Positions 5,808 to 13,239 of a stretch of 13,239 nucleotides of DNA are shown here, in pieces. The notes under the pieces are model-generated. The model had not been told where the DNA came from, made no database searches, and saw only the letters and a list, made by a program, of their open reading frames with translations. Source of the DNA: Bacteroidales bacterium UBA3856 (GTDB lineage: Bacteria > Bacteroidota > Bacteroidia > Bacteroidales > UBA932). Positions within the stretch are counted from its first letter, which is position 1. Every line of letters starts with the position of its first letter. The DNA lies in contig DGHE01000099.1 of NCBI GenBank assembly GCA_002392525.1, positions 1-13,239 on the forward strand. Direction: 5' to 3'. Position numbers and translations under genes: made by a program.

Positions 5808-7241
5808 TTATTCTTCTTTGTTGGCGTTATCGTAAAACTTGAGCGCGGTGTCTTCCACGTTCTTCCACAGGATGCTGAGGATGCCGGTCTTTTCACTCTT
5901 GGGTTTGGGAACCTTGACCCGCGTAGTTGTCTTGGGCTTTTCCTTCGGCTGTGCTTCCCCGAACTCATCGGGCTCGAACAGCGTCTCCCGGTCACTGGTC
6001 TCGTTGGTCACTTCCACTTCTACGGTTTCCACCTCTTCTTCCTTTTCGTCAGCCTCGGGTGCGCTCACGCAGTCCGGCAGGTTGTCGTCCTTGGCCGACA
6101 GGATCATGCCGATGGCCGATGTCGCCGCGGTGGAATACACTCCGCTTCCGGCCGATGCCGAGAAAGTGAACCGGGGATATCCCTTGCGCACATTGTAGCC
6201 CGACATTTCCTCGATGAGACTTTTGAAGTTGACCAGCTCTGCGCCACCGCCCGTGATGACAATCCCGCTTCTGAGGGAATTCTGCAGGCCGCTTTCCTGG
6301 ATGTAATACAGTATAGCCTCTACAATCTCCCGGGCACGGCAGTCAATCACTTCCGAGATATAGCGGACCGGAACCTCCTTGAAAGGCTCCGTCAGACGAA
6401 TCTGCAGCACCTTTTCGCTCAGTGTGGCCAGTTTGCCGGGCTGCACGGCGCCAAAGCGCTTTTTAATTTTCTCGGCCAGGTCTTCGGAAATGGAGCACTC
6501 TGTCCGGATATCATTGGTGATAGCCCTTCCGCCAAAGGGAATGGAAGCATAGTAGCGCATGATGCCGCCATGATAAATGGCAACCGAAGTGACGCCGGCA
6601 CCTACGTCCACAAGCGCCACGCCGCCCATGCACTCCTCCTCGGTGAGCACGGTTCTCGCCACCACCTCCGGAAGGAAATACTTCTTGGCTACGGCAATGT
6701 TCAGGCTGTTGAAGATCTTGTCCAGCGCCGTCGTAGCCTTCCGGCTGCCGATGAACACCTTGAAGTTTCCCTCCAGCGAGCTCGAGAGCGTCCCCACCAC
6801 GTCGTTTTCCACCAGCTGGATTTCGTCGTCAATGGAGAAGGACTGCGCCACCGCGCCGTACATGATCTGGCTGTCCGGGTTGGGCAGGGGATAGGTCTCC
6901 AGTGCCATGGATTTGAGGGCCTGGACCTCTTCGATGGTAATATAGTCGTCGGGATTCGTCCGTTCGATGCGGGCCGATGCCGTCACCTGCGCAACCTCGT
7001 TGCGGGGCATGCCCACCACCACCTGGAGAATCTTGATCATCAGCTCTTTCTCTGCGTCTTCCACAGCTTGCTTCAGGCGTTGCGACGCCTTGAGGGGATT
7101 CGCAATGGCGCTGTAGCGGATGCCCTCCGAGGGCGTCTCTTTATAGTACACAATCTGGACGTCGTCGCCCGTGATTTTGGCGACGCACAGGCCGAACTTG
7201 GAACTGCCCAAATCGATGGATGCAATGTACTTCTCTTCCAT
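5808..7241 (-). CDS. ftsA: Cell division protein FtsA
   Basis: FtsA is the actin-like ATPase that tethers FtsZ filaments to the cytoplasmic membrane and recruits later division proteins. The 477-residue product has phosphate-1 SIDLGSSKFG (8-17), phosphate-2 DVGAGVTS (212-219) and the adenosine motif GIVITGGGAEL (326-336). After the ATPase core comes an acidic, then Pro/Lys-rich linker (about 385-450). It ends in a probable amphipathic membrane helix, TGILSILWKNVEDTALKFY (452-470). That linker makes it longer than enterobacterial FtsA (about 420 residues), in line with my expectation for Bacteroidota. The ATG at 7241 lies nine bases after the ftsQ stop, and ftsZ begins two bases after the ftsA stop, so the three are co-transcribed. 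Confidence 0.97.
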   Translation of the reverse strand: MEEKYIASIDLGSSKFGLCVAKITGDDVQIVYYKETPSEGIRYSAIANPLKASQRLKQAVEDAEKELMIKILQVVVGMPRNEVAQVTASARIERTNPDDYITIEEVQALKSMALETYPLPNPDSQIMYGAVAQSFSIDDEIQLVENDVVGTLSSSLEGNFKVFIGSRKATTALDKIFNSLNIAVAKKYFLPEVVARTVLTEEECMGGVALVDVGAGVTSVAIYHGGIMRYYASIPFGGRAITNDIRTECSISEDLAEKIKKRFGAVQPGKLATLSEKVLQIRLTEPFKEVPVRYISEVIDCRAREIVEAILYYIQESGLQNSLRSGIVITGGGAELVNFKSLIEEMSGYNVRKGYPRFTFSASAGSGVYSTAATSAIGMILSAKDDNLPDCVSAPEADEKEEEVETVEVEVTNETSDRETLFEPDEFGEAQPKEKPKTTTRVKVPKPKSEKTGILSILWKNVEDTALKFYDNANKEE

Positions 7242-7250
7242 ATATCTGTT

Positions 7251-8033
7251 TTATTTTCTACAAACCAGCTGCCCCCGGTACCGGAGGTCTACGGTGCGGT
7301 AACCGGGCCGTGCCGGCACCACGCTCTCGTAATATGCCTTCATCAGGCGCAGTTTTTCCTGAACCCGCACGGGCTCCCCAAAGATAAACTGCTCCTGTCC
7401 CTCACGGGGCGTCATGACAAGGTCTCCCTTCGTATTGACGGTAATCTTTACAATGTTATGCTCCCATACCGTGCCCGTGATGGTATTGATAAGGCCGATC
7501 ATCTTGTCCAGCCAGGCCTTCTCGGCGGCATCGGCCGGTGTTCCCTTGAATCCGCGGGGAATCTTCATGGGGATGCATCCTTTGACCACCGGAACGTCTG
7601 CACTGCCCTGCGACTGGAGGGGAAAGACGAAGCCGGTGGCATCGGCGTAATATCCGTTGGTGCCGTCGTCGAAGCGCACCACCGGCTGCCGTTGGTTCAG
7701 CTCCACGTGCAGGACGCCGTCGTCGGTGAGCCAGGCCTGCGCGTCGCGCACCACCGAGTGGGCGCACACCAGCTTTTCAATGTGGTCCAGGTCTACGCTG
7801 TCCAGCGGAAGTCCGGCATAGGCCCTGTATTCTTTCTCCAGCCACCGGGCTACATCGGCCTTTCGCACAAACTGGCGCTCAAGCGAGTCGGCAATGGTTA
7901 CGTCCAGGCTGCCCTTGCCCTGGCAGGTGCGTGCACGGAGACTGCGGACCGACATCCCGGTGGTTACCACCCAGACGGCAGCGCAGCCTGCAACGAGCAG
8001 GGCTCCCAGTGCTTTTCTGAAGAAAGGTTTCAT
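7251..8033 (-). CDS. ftsQ: Cell division protein FtsQ/DivIB
   Basis: FtsQ is a bitopic membrane protein that links early and late divisome components. The 260-residue product has a short cytoplasmic tail (MKPFFRK), one membrane segment at about 8-26, and a periplasmic domain. The POTRA-like region spans about 43-115, with FVRKADVARWLEKEY at 55-69. The beta domain opens with ELNQRQPVVRF (111-121) and YYADATGFVFPL (128-139) and closes near the C-terminus with YRTVDLRYRGQLVCRK, a shape typical of Bacteroidota FtsQ. The sequence is weakly conserved, so the call relies on this architecture plus position between murC and ftsA. Its start overlaps the murC stop as ATGA. No ddl or murB intervenes, unlike in Proteobacteria. 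Confidence 0.9.
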   Translation of the reverse strand: MKPFFRKALGALLVAGCAAVWVVTTGMSVRSLRARTCQGKGSLDVTIADSLERQFVRKADVARWLEKEYRAYAGLPLDSVDLDHIEKLVCAHSVVRDAQAWLTDDGVLHVELNQRQPVVRFDDGTNGYYADATGFVFPLQSQGSADVPVVKGCIPMKIPRGFKGTPADAAEKAWLDKMIGLINTITGTVWEHNIVKITVNTKGDLVMTPREGQEQFIFGEPVRVQEKLRLMKAYYESVVPARPGYRTVDLRYRGQLVCRK

Positions 8034-9379
8034 AAGCGGCTTTTCAGTAGCTCTGTAATGGGCTCAATATAACGGTCTACGTTTCCGGCGCCAAAGGTGA
8101 CCAGCACGTCCAGTGGCTCGTCGGCGAGGTAATCCATGAGTTCTTCCTTTTTGATGAGCACCTTCTCGGGGGCCGTGACATCCTTGAAAATCATCTCGGA
8201 AGTGACGCCCGGGATGGGCTCTTCGCGGGCCGGGTAAATGTCCAGGAGAATGAGCTTGTCCACGGCCGACAGCGCCTGCGCAAATTCCGTGGCAAAATCG
8301 CGGGTGCGCGTGTACAGGTGCGGCTGGAAAATGGCGGTGAGCCGGCGTCCCGGGAAAATATCCCGCATGGAGGAGATGGCCGATGCCAGCTCGGCGGGAT
8401 GATGCGCATAGTCGTCGATATAGGACAGCTTGGGGCTGTTCACATGCACTTCCAGGCGACGTTTTACGCCTTCGAACGTGCCGATGGCCTTCTTCACGGC
8501 CTCCGGCTCCAGTCCATAGGTGAGGGCGATGGCTGCAGCCGCGACGCTGTTCTCGGCGTTCACCCAGCCGGGCGCTCCCACGCGGATGTCCTTCAGGATA
8601 CCGCCGGGATACTTGAGGTCGTAGTGGAAATATCCGCATTCGTCGGGGCGGGGGTTCAGCGCGCAGAAATCGGCCTGCGCATCCGTGTAGTGATAGGTGA
8701 GCACGCGTGCCTTCGTGTCTTCCGGGCCGATGGGCGTGCCTTTTTTGGCAATCACTGTTCCCGTGACCTGGCTGGCGAAGGCCTTGAACGCTTCCACCAC
8801 ATGGGCATAGTCTCCGTAGATGTCCAGATGGTCCGGATCCACCGCCGTGATGACGGCGATCTCCGGGAACAGCTGCAGGAACGAACGGTCAAATTCATCG
8901 GCCTCCACCACTACGGTCTCGTTGCGGGACATGAGGAGGTTGGTGCCGTAGTTGCGGGAAATGCCGCCGAGGAAGGCGCTGCAACCCTCTCCTGTTTCGG
9001 TGAAGATATGAGCGGTCAACGTGGAAGTAGTGGTCTTTCCGTGCGTGCCGGCAACTGCCAGGCAGCGCTGTCCACGGGTAATCTCTCCCAGCGTCCGGGA
9101 ACGCTTGAGTACCTTGTATCCTCCGTTCATGACCTTCTTGAGCTCTCCCAGGTCTTTGGGAATAGCCGGGGTATAGACTACGAGGGTGTCCTCCACGCTG
9201 GCGGGGACAAGGTCGGGCCGGTCTTCGTAGTGTACGGAAATCCCTTCCTTCTCCAGTTGGGCCGTAAGGTCGGAGGGCGTACGGTCATAGCCGGCCACTT
9301 CGTAACCTTTGAATTTATAGTAGCGCGCCAGGGCCGACATGCCGATGCCGCCGATTCCTATGAAATAAACGTTCTTCAT
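8030..9379 (-). CDS. murC: UDP-N-acetylmuramate-L-alanine ligase MurC
   Basis: MurC is the ATP-dependent cytoplasmic ligase that adds L-alanine to UDP-MurNAc, the first peptide step of peptidoglycan precursor synthesis. The 449-residue product has the N-terminal glycine-rich nucleotide fold FIGIGGIGMSALA (6-18), the Mur P-loop AGTHGKTTTS (110-119), EADEFDRSFL (159-168), DPDHLDIYGD (181-190), the ATP-contacting VNAENS region (273-278), and the C-terminal-domain motif DDYAHHPAE (322-330) with FQPHLYTRTRDF (351-362). All three Mur ligase domains are present at normal length. The early HGKTTTS and DDYAHHP motifs favour MurC over MurD/E/F; Mpl is a near relative but the neighbourhood argues for MurC. 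Four-base ATGA overlaps occur at both ends, with murG and with ftsQ. Confidence 0.97.
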   Translation of the reverse strand: MKNVYFIGIGGIGMSALARYYKFKGYEVAGYDRTPSDLTAQLEKEGISVHYEDRPDLVPASVEDTLVVYTPAIPKDLGELKKVMNGGYKVLKRSRTLGEITRGQRCLAVAGTHGKTTTSTLTAHIFTETGEGCSAFLGGISRNYGTNLLMSRNETVVVEADEFDRSFLQLFPEIAVITAVDPDHLDIYGDYAHVVEAFKAFASQVTGTVIAKKGTPIGPEDTKARVLTYHYTDAQADFCALNPRPDECGYFHYDLKYPGGILKDIRVGAPGWVNAENSVAAAAIALTYGLEPEAVKKAIGTFEGVKRRLEVHVNSPKLSYIDDYAHHPAELASAISSMRDIFPGRRLTAIFQPHLYTRTRDFATEFAQALSAVDKLILLDIYPAREEPIPGVTSEMIFKDVTAPEKVLIKKEELMDYLADEPLDVLVTFGAGNVDRYIEPITELLKSRL

Positions 9380-10506
9380 ACCAATTTATACACTTCATCG
9401 CAGATGACCTGGGCTGCGCTGCGCAGTGCCAGTGATTCTGCATGCTTTTCCAGATCGCTGCGGCGTTTGTCGTTTCTCAGAAGGCCGATGGCCGTAGGCA
9501 TCAGCTCCTCCATAGCCTCGCTGTCCTTGACCAGCATGGCGGCTTCCTTGCGAACCAGCGCCAGGGCGTTGTGCGTCTGATGGTCCTCCGCCACGTTGGG
9601 CGAAGGGACAAAGACGACTGCCTTTCCCATGGCGCACAGTTCGCTCACGGAGCTGGCGCCGCTGCGGGAAATCACGACATCGGCAATGGCGTAGGCAAGG
9701 TCCATGCGGGCAATGAAGTCGAAGGCTTTCACATGCTTTGCATCGGGGTGCTCGGCCATGAAGACATCTACACTCTTCTTGTAGTATTTTCCGCACTGCC
9801 AGATAATTTCCACATCTTCTCCACCGGGACAGCCGTCCTGGATCCAGTGCTCCATGGCGCTGTTGAGCGTGCGGCTTCCCAGGCTTCCGCCCACCACGAA
9901 GAGATGCTTCTTGGACGGGTCCAGTCCGTAAAGGGCCATTCCTTCTTCTTTCATTTGGGCCGATGCCGGGTGCGACACGGCTTCGCGGATGGGGTTTCCG
10001 GACTTGACAATCTTGTCCTTGGGGAAGAAGCGCTCCATGCCGTCGTAGGCCACGCAGATAGACTGCACGCGCTTGCTCAGGATTTTGTTCGTAAGTCCGG
10101 CAAAACCGTTCTGCTCCTGAATGAGGGCGGGGATTTTCATGCTGGTGGCGGCCCACAGAAGGGGAGCGCTGGCATAACCGCCCACGCCTATCACGACGTT
10201 GGGCTTGAACTCCTTCACAATGTTCCTGGCCCGGCGGATACTGTCCAGTACGCGGAAAGGAACGGTGAGGTTGTTCAGGATGTTCCTTGCGCTGAGCTGC
10301 CGCTGCATGCCCACCATGGGAAGGCCCACGATGCGGAAGCCCTCGGCCGGTACTTTTTCCATTTCCATTTTACCCTCGGCACCTACAAAGAGGATTTCCG
10401 TCGCAGGGTTCAGCTGCTTTAGCTTATGGGCAATGGAAACGGCCGGGAAGATGTGCCCTCCCGTTCCGCCTCCGCTTATGATGACTCTGATTGCTTTATA
10501 TTCCAT
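9376..10506 (-). CDS. murG: UDP-GlcNAc transferase MurG (lipid II synthesis)
   Basis: MurG is a peripheral inner-membrane GT-B glycosyltransferase that moves GlcNAc from UDP-GlcNAc to lipid I, making lipid II. The 376-residue product has the N-terminal GGGTGGHIFPA (12-22), GVGGYASAPLLWAA (107-120), IQEQNGFAGLTNKIL (129-143), the second-domain GGSLGSRTLN (206-215), and the UDP-GlcNAc-binding SRSGASSVSEL (280-290) with Glu289, then EDHQTHNA (307-314). Length is within family range. The start codon shares one base with the ftsW stop (TAATG) and the stop overlaps murC by ATGA, so translation is probably coupled through ftsW-murG-murC-ftsQ. Identification is secure. Confidence 0.97.
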   Translation of the reverse strand: MEYKAIRVIISGGGTGGHIFPAVSIAHKLKQLNPATEILFVGAEGKMEMEKVPAEGFRIVGLPMVGMQRQLSARNILNNLTVPFRVLDSIRRARNIVKEFKPNVVIGVGGYASAPLLWAATSMKIPALIQEQNGFAGLTNKILSKRVQSICVAYDGMERFFPKDKIVKSGNPIREAVSHPASAQMKEEGMALYGLDPSKKHLFVVGGSLGSRTLNSAMEHWIQDGCPGGEDVEIIWQCGKYYKKSVDVFMAEHPDAKHVKAFDFIARMDLAYAIADVVISRSGASSVSELCAMGKAVVFVPSPNVAEDHQTHNALALVRKEAAMLVKDSEAMEELMPTAIGLLRNDKRRSDLEKHAESLALRSAAQVICDEVYKLV

Positions 10507-11867
10507 TATGCCGTTGTATCTTGCGTCCAGTTATGTTCGATGATGGGTTCGGCCTCGGCCTCCTTGCGGGCCATGTTCTCCTTGGCGTCCTTCGAAATGG
10601 CCAGCAGGATGCCGAACACCACGCTGAACACGAGGAAGGAGTTGGTACCGTGACTCACCAGCGGGAGCGTTTGTCCCGTCTGGGGAACCAGGGGAAGATG
10701 GACGTTCACCGCCATGTGCATGAACGCCTGTCCCGTGACCAGGATGATGAGCCCCACCACTATCATTTTGTCGTAATATTTGTCGCACATTTTAGCCACC
10801 AGGGTTCCGCGGGCCAGCAGGCTGAAGTACAGGATAATGAGAATCCCGGCACCCCAGATGCCCGTTTCCTCCACAATGAAGCTGAACATGTAGTCTCCGA
10901 AAATGACGGGGACCTGGTACTTCTGGGTGCTGTTCCCGATACCCTTGCCCAGTAGACCGCCTTCTTTGATGGCCAGGAGTGCACCTACAGGCTGATCAAG
11001 CTTGGCCCGGGCCTGCCGCCATTCCAGCGACTCCCGCTTGGAGGAGATGAGCTGGCGCATGGTGGCGTCGTCGTCCTGCGTAATACGGCCGATGGCGGTT
11101 CCAATGCGGCTTTCCTTGAGCCAGCCGGCCTTGTAGGCTCCGAACATGAGGCCGATGCCCAGGATGCCCAGGGCAACCACGATGCCGATGTCTCGCCAGT
11201 CAATGCCGCCCACCAGCACCATCAGCACCATGATGATGCCAATGAAGATGGCCGATGAGTTGGATCCCATCATGACCATAAGCGTAGTGGTCAGGATGGG
11301 TATGTATATGTAGATGATCTTTTGCCAGATATCTTTCTCCAGGAAGGCGAGCTTCTCGAACTTCTGTGCCAGGAGCGGCGCCCATTTGAATTCTCCGCGT
11401 TTGAACGTGTCCAGGGCCCAGCCCAGGTACATGATCATGAACAGCTTTACGAACTCGTAGATATGAATCTGCTTACCGGCCACCATAAGGATACGGCGGG
11501 CACCATTGATTTCACCGGCACGGACAAATCCAAGGTTCAGGTTGAGGACCAGGATGATAAGGACGGCGAGCGAAGCGCCATAGCCCAGCATGGAGGCTTT
11601 CTTGTACCAGTCGGCGCGGCCCAGGAAGTAAAGAGTGAAGATGAGGAAGAAGCCGATGGCCACCACCTTGAGCTGGTCCACCATGATGGTAATGCGGTCG
11701 CTGCCCGTGTCGTTTGCGAGACGCGGGGTACTGGAGAACACCGAGATAACGCTGATGAGCATCAGGAACAAGGCAATCAGGAAGATGACCTTGTCTCCGG
11801 TGAAGCGGTCCATCAGATTGACGAGGTGTCCCGTGAATCCTATGTTCTGTTTCTCTTCCTCGGCCAT
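10506..11867 (-). CDS. ftsW: Septal peptidoglycan polymerase FtsW (SEDS family)
   Basis: FtsW is a polytopic SEDS glycosyltransferase that polymerises lipid II at the septum with its partner class B PBP. The ATG at 11867 gives 453 residues (MAEEEKQNIGFTGH), seven bases after the murD stop; the frame extends upstream only into murD. Many hydrophobic segments are visible, including 26-46, 66-83, 93-113, 186-200, 205-220, 227-247, 337-353, 367-385 and 408-425. The catalytic-Asp region is FGDYMFSFIVEETG with Asp325. NGARRI (121-126) and EFVKL (138-142) mark the earlier SEDS loop. Several usually conserved spots differ: IHIYEFVK where PSELAK is typical, and SHGTNSF where SYGGSS is typical. The loop at about 252-320 is long. 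RodA is a relative, but the dcw position supports FtsW. Confidence 0.93.
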   Translation of the reverse strand: MAEEEKQNIGFTGHLVNLMDRFTGDKVIFLIALFLMLISVISVFSSTPRLANDTGSDRITIMVDQLKVVAIGFFLIFTLYFLGRADWYKKASMLGYGASLAVLIILVLNLNLGFVRAGEINGARRILMVAGKQIHIYEFVKLFMIMYLGWALDTFKRGEFKWAPLLAQKFEKLAFLEKDIWQKIIYIYIPILTTTLMVMMGSNSSAIFIGIIMVLMVLVGGIDWRDIGIVVALGILGIGLMFGAYKAGWLKESRIGTAIGRITQDDDATMRQLISSKRESLEWRQARAKLDQPVGALLAIKEGGLLGKGIGNSTQKYQVPVIFGDYMFSFIVEETGIWGAGILIILYFSLLARGTLVAKMCDKYYDKMIVVGLIILVTGQAFMHMAVNVHLPLVPQTGQTLPLVSHGTNSFLVFSVVFGILLAISKDAKENMARKEAEAEPIIEHNWTQDTTA

Positions 11868-11874
11868 GGGGCTT

Positions 11875-13209
11875 TTACAGGTTGCGGACGGCAGCTTTGA
11901 ACTGCTCGCCCCGGTCTTCGTAATTCTTGAAAAGATCAAAGCTGGCGCAGCAGGGGCTCAGGAGCACTACGTCTCCGGGCGCAGCCATGGCGGCGGCTTT
12001 CTCTACGGCCTCCTTCGCGCTCAGGGCATCGGTCATCTGGCTCACCATCCCGCCAAAGGCGGCGTGAATCTTTGCATTGTCTACGCCCAGGCACACGATG
12101 GCCTTTACTTTCTCTTTCACGAGGTCGTTGAGCACGCTGTAGTCGTTTCCTTTGTCGGTGCCGCCTACTATCCATATTACAGGGCGCTTCTGGCATTCCA
12201 GGGCATACCAGGCGCTGTCTACGTTGGTAGCCTTGGAGTCGTTGATGTAGAGAACGTCCTTGATGCTCAGGACGGGCTCCAGCCGATGCTCGATGGGCTG
12301 GAAGGAGGCCAGGGACTTGCGGATGACTTCTTTCTCAATGCCGGCGGCTTTGGCGGCCAGGGCAGCGGCCATGGAGTTGTAGATGTTGTGCTTGCCGCCC
12401 AGGGCCAGTTCCTCCAGGAAGAGGTCGGTCTCTTCCTGGTCCACGCGGAGGACCATCTTGTTTCCCCGGAGGAAGGCGCCCTGCTTCACTTCTTTCTCCT
12501 GGGAGAAGGGAAGCATCTTGCAGCGCAGGACAATCTTGTTCAGGTGGCCCACCGTGATGGCATCGTCGGAGTCAAAGATGAAGCAGTCTTCCTCCGTAAG
12601 GTTCTTTGTAATCTTGAACTTGGCGGCCACGTAGTTCTCCATCTTGTGGTCGTAGCGGTCCAGGTGGTCCGGCGTGATGTTGGTGATGATGGCAATGTCC
12701 GGGCGGAAGTCATAGATGTCGTCCAGCTGGAAACTGCTGATTTCCAGTACGTAGTAGTCGAAATGCTCGGTGGCTACCTGGTAAGCGTAGCTCTTGCCGA
12801 TGTTGCCGCCGAGGCCCACGTTGAGACCTGCCTGCACAAGGACGTGGTAGATAAGGGACGTCGTGGTGGTCTTGCCGTTGGACCCGGTGATGCAGATTTT
12901 CTTCGCGCTGTCATAGCGGCTGGCGAATTCAATCTCGGACACTACGCGGATGCCCTTTTCGCGGATTTTCTGCACCATGGGGACGGTGCCGGGGATGCCG
13001 GGACTCTTCACCACCTCGTCGGCATTCAGGATAAGTTCCTCCGTATGCTGCCCTTCCTCGAAGGGGATGTCCCACTTTCTCAGGGTATCGGCATACTCCT
13101 CCTTGATCTGTCCCTTGTCGCTGAGGAACACATCGAATCCTTTGACTTTGGCCAGAACTGCGGCTCCTACGCCGCTTTCGGCACCACCTAATACAACAAC
13201 TCTTGCCAT
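11875..13209 (-). CDS. murD: UDP-N-acetylmuramoylalanine-D-glutamate ligase MurD
   Basis: MurD is the cytoplasmic ligase that adds D-glutamate to UDP-MurNAc-L-Ala. The 444-residue product has an N-terminal Rossmann-like motif VVLGGAESGVGAAVLA (5-20), KSPGIP (68-73), the P-loop GSNGKTTTT (109-117), EISSFQLD (156-163), NITPDHLDRY (177-186), a Lys near 197 in AAKFKI corresponding to the carbamylated lysine, GKHNIYN (272-278), the domain-3 motif INDSKATN (322-329), and LLSPCCASFDLFKNYEDRG (416-434) at the C-terminus. Normal length, no broken motif. The ATG at 13209 lies three bases after the putative mraY stop, and ftsW begins seven bases after the murD stop. Unlike most neighbours it contains no CATCGGCC words. 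Confidence 0.97.
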   Translation of the reverse strand: MARVVVLGGAESGVGAAVLAKVKGFDVFLSDKGQIKEEYADTLRKWDIPFEEGQHTEELILNADEVVKSPGIPGTVPMVQKIREKGIRVVSEIEFASRYDSAKKICITGSNGKTTTTSLIYHVLVQAGLNVGLGGNIGKSYAYQVATEHFDYYVLEISSFQLDDIYDFRPDIAIITNITPDHLDRYDHKMENYVAAKFKITKNLTEEDCFIFDSDDAITVGHLNKIVLRCKMLPFSQEKEVKQGAFLRGNKMVLRVDQEETDLFLEELALGGKHNIYNSMAAALAAKAAGIEKEVIRKSLASFQPIEHRLEPVLSIKDVLYINDSKATNVDSAWYALECQKRPVIWIVGGTDKGNDYSVLNDLVKEKVKAIVCLGVDNAKIHAAFGGMVSQMTDALSAKEAVEKAAAMAAPGDVVLLSPCCASFDLFKNYEDRGEQFKAAVRNL

Positions 13210-13212
13210 GGT

Positions 13213-13239
13213 TTATCGAATCTTCAAAAGTGCTAACGT
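13213..13239 (-). CDS. mraY: C-terminal codons of probable mraY (cut by window edge)
   Basis: Only eight codons and a TAA are visible, reading TLALLKIR then stop on the minus strand, three bases before the murD ATG. A hydrophobic end finishing in LKIR is what I expect of Bacteroidota MraY (phospho-MurNAc-pentapeptide transferase, a polytopic enzyme making lipid I). mraY normally precedes murD in the dcw cluster. The assignment rests mainly on gene order. Confidence 0.55.
   Translation of the reverse strand, partial: TLALLKIR

Larger units (their letters stand above)
1603..11257. repeat. Dispersed over-represented octamer CATCGGCC / GGCCGATG
   Basis: CATCGGCC on the plus strand begins at 1603, 1801, 1983, 3886, 5235, 7529, 7853 and 8896. 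GGCCGATG on the plus strand begins at 1987, 2245, 2785, 6114, 6150, 6972, 8378, 8725, 9483, 9958, 11087, 11150 and 11250. That is 21 matches, all inside coding regions: rpiB 2, truB 3, gltX 2, ftsZ 1, ftsA 3, ftsQ 2, murC 3, murG 2, ftsW 3. None lies in rpsO, the lipoprotein gene or murD. By hand estimate under one is expected by base composition. Function unknown. Confidence 0.6.

Noticed and set aside
4552..5835. Plus-strand open frame of 427 codons opposite ftsZ
   Set aside because: Mirror frame of ftsZ with no family features.
6570..8072. Plus-strand open frame of 500 codons opposite ftsA and ftsQ
   Set aside because: Antisense to secure genes. Codons whose complements are stops (TTA, CTA, TCA) are rare in these genes, so long mirror frames are expected.
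8318..9580. Plus-strand open frame of 420 codons opposite murC and the murG end
   Set aside because: Mirror frame of secure Mur genes, no motif, no promoter.
11868..11939. Extended FtsW N-terminus from 11939
   Set aside because: It would overlap murD by more than 60 bases; the ATG at 11867 gives a normal soluble N-terminus and a 7-base gap.
11635..13191. Plus-strand open frame of 518 codons opposite murD and ftsW
   Set aside because: It is wholly antisense to two secure genes, has no recognisable motif or promoter, and its composition (His/Val/Gly/Leu-rich) is what the complement of this codon usage gives.
1..13239. Search for a new defence, mobile or CRISPR system
   Set aside because: Apart from the lipoprotein, every gene belongs to a core housekeeping family, and no direct-repeat arrays, transposase remnants, integrase sites or tRNA genes are visible.

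Overview
The window is a core-genome segment from a member of the Bacteroidota, probably a Bacteroidales. Three things point there: the intact dcw order mraY-murD-ftsW-murG-murC-ftsQ-ftsA-ftsZ, several promoters of the Bacteroidota type (TTG, about 20 bases, then TAnnTTTG), and the scarcity of purine-rich Shine-Dalgarno sites. Base composition is fairly GC-rich by eye (mid-50s percent, not computed). I would not name a genus from this sequence alone.

Layout. Positions 1-149 hold the 5' part of rpsO (ribosomal protein S15, minus strand), cut by the window edge, with its promoter and a hairpin-bearing leader at 150-241. Positions 242-1333 (minus) encode a lipoprotein resembling TIM-barrel glycoside hydrolases. 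It is divergent from a plus-strand pair, rpiB (1455-1886) and truB (1883-2725), which overlap by ATGA. truB runs head-on into gltX (2729-4513, minus) with three bases between the stop codons and a perfect hairpin inside the gltX end. From 4570 to the right edge is one tight minus-strand dcw operon: ftsZ, ftsA, ftsQ, murC, murG, ftsW, murD, and the last codons of what should be mraY. Junctions are overlaps of 1 or 4 bases or gaps of 2-9 bases.

How the genes work together. MraY makes lipid I and MurG converts it to lipid II. MurC and MurD add L-Ala and D-Glu to UDP-MurNAc. FtsW polymerises lipid II at the septum. FtsQ, FtsA and FtsZ build and anchor the divisome. gltX, truB and rpsO belong to translation, and rpiB to the pentose phosphate pathway.

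I see no mobile element, CRISPR array, tRNA, rRNA or defence system. The most unusual signal is at word level. The octamer CATCGGCC (or GGCCGATG) occurs 21 times on the two strands of this 13.2 kb, where roughly one would be expected. It falls in several reading frames and both orientations, which looks like a DNA-level motif rather than codon bias alone. Other points worth a look are the rpsO leader hairpin, enlarged GltX and TruB proteins, a divergent FtsW, and the lipoprotein's Cys cluster.
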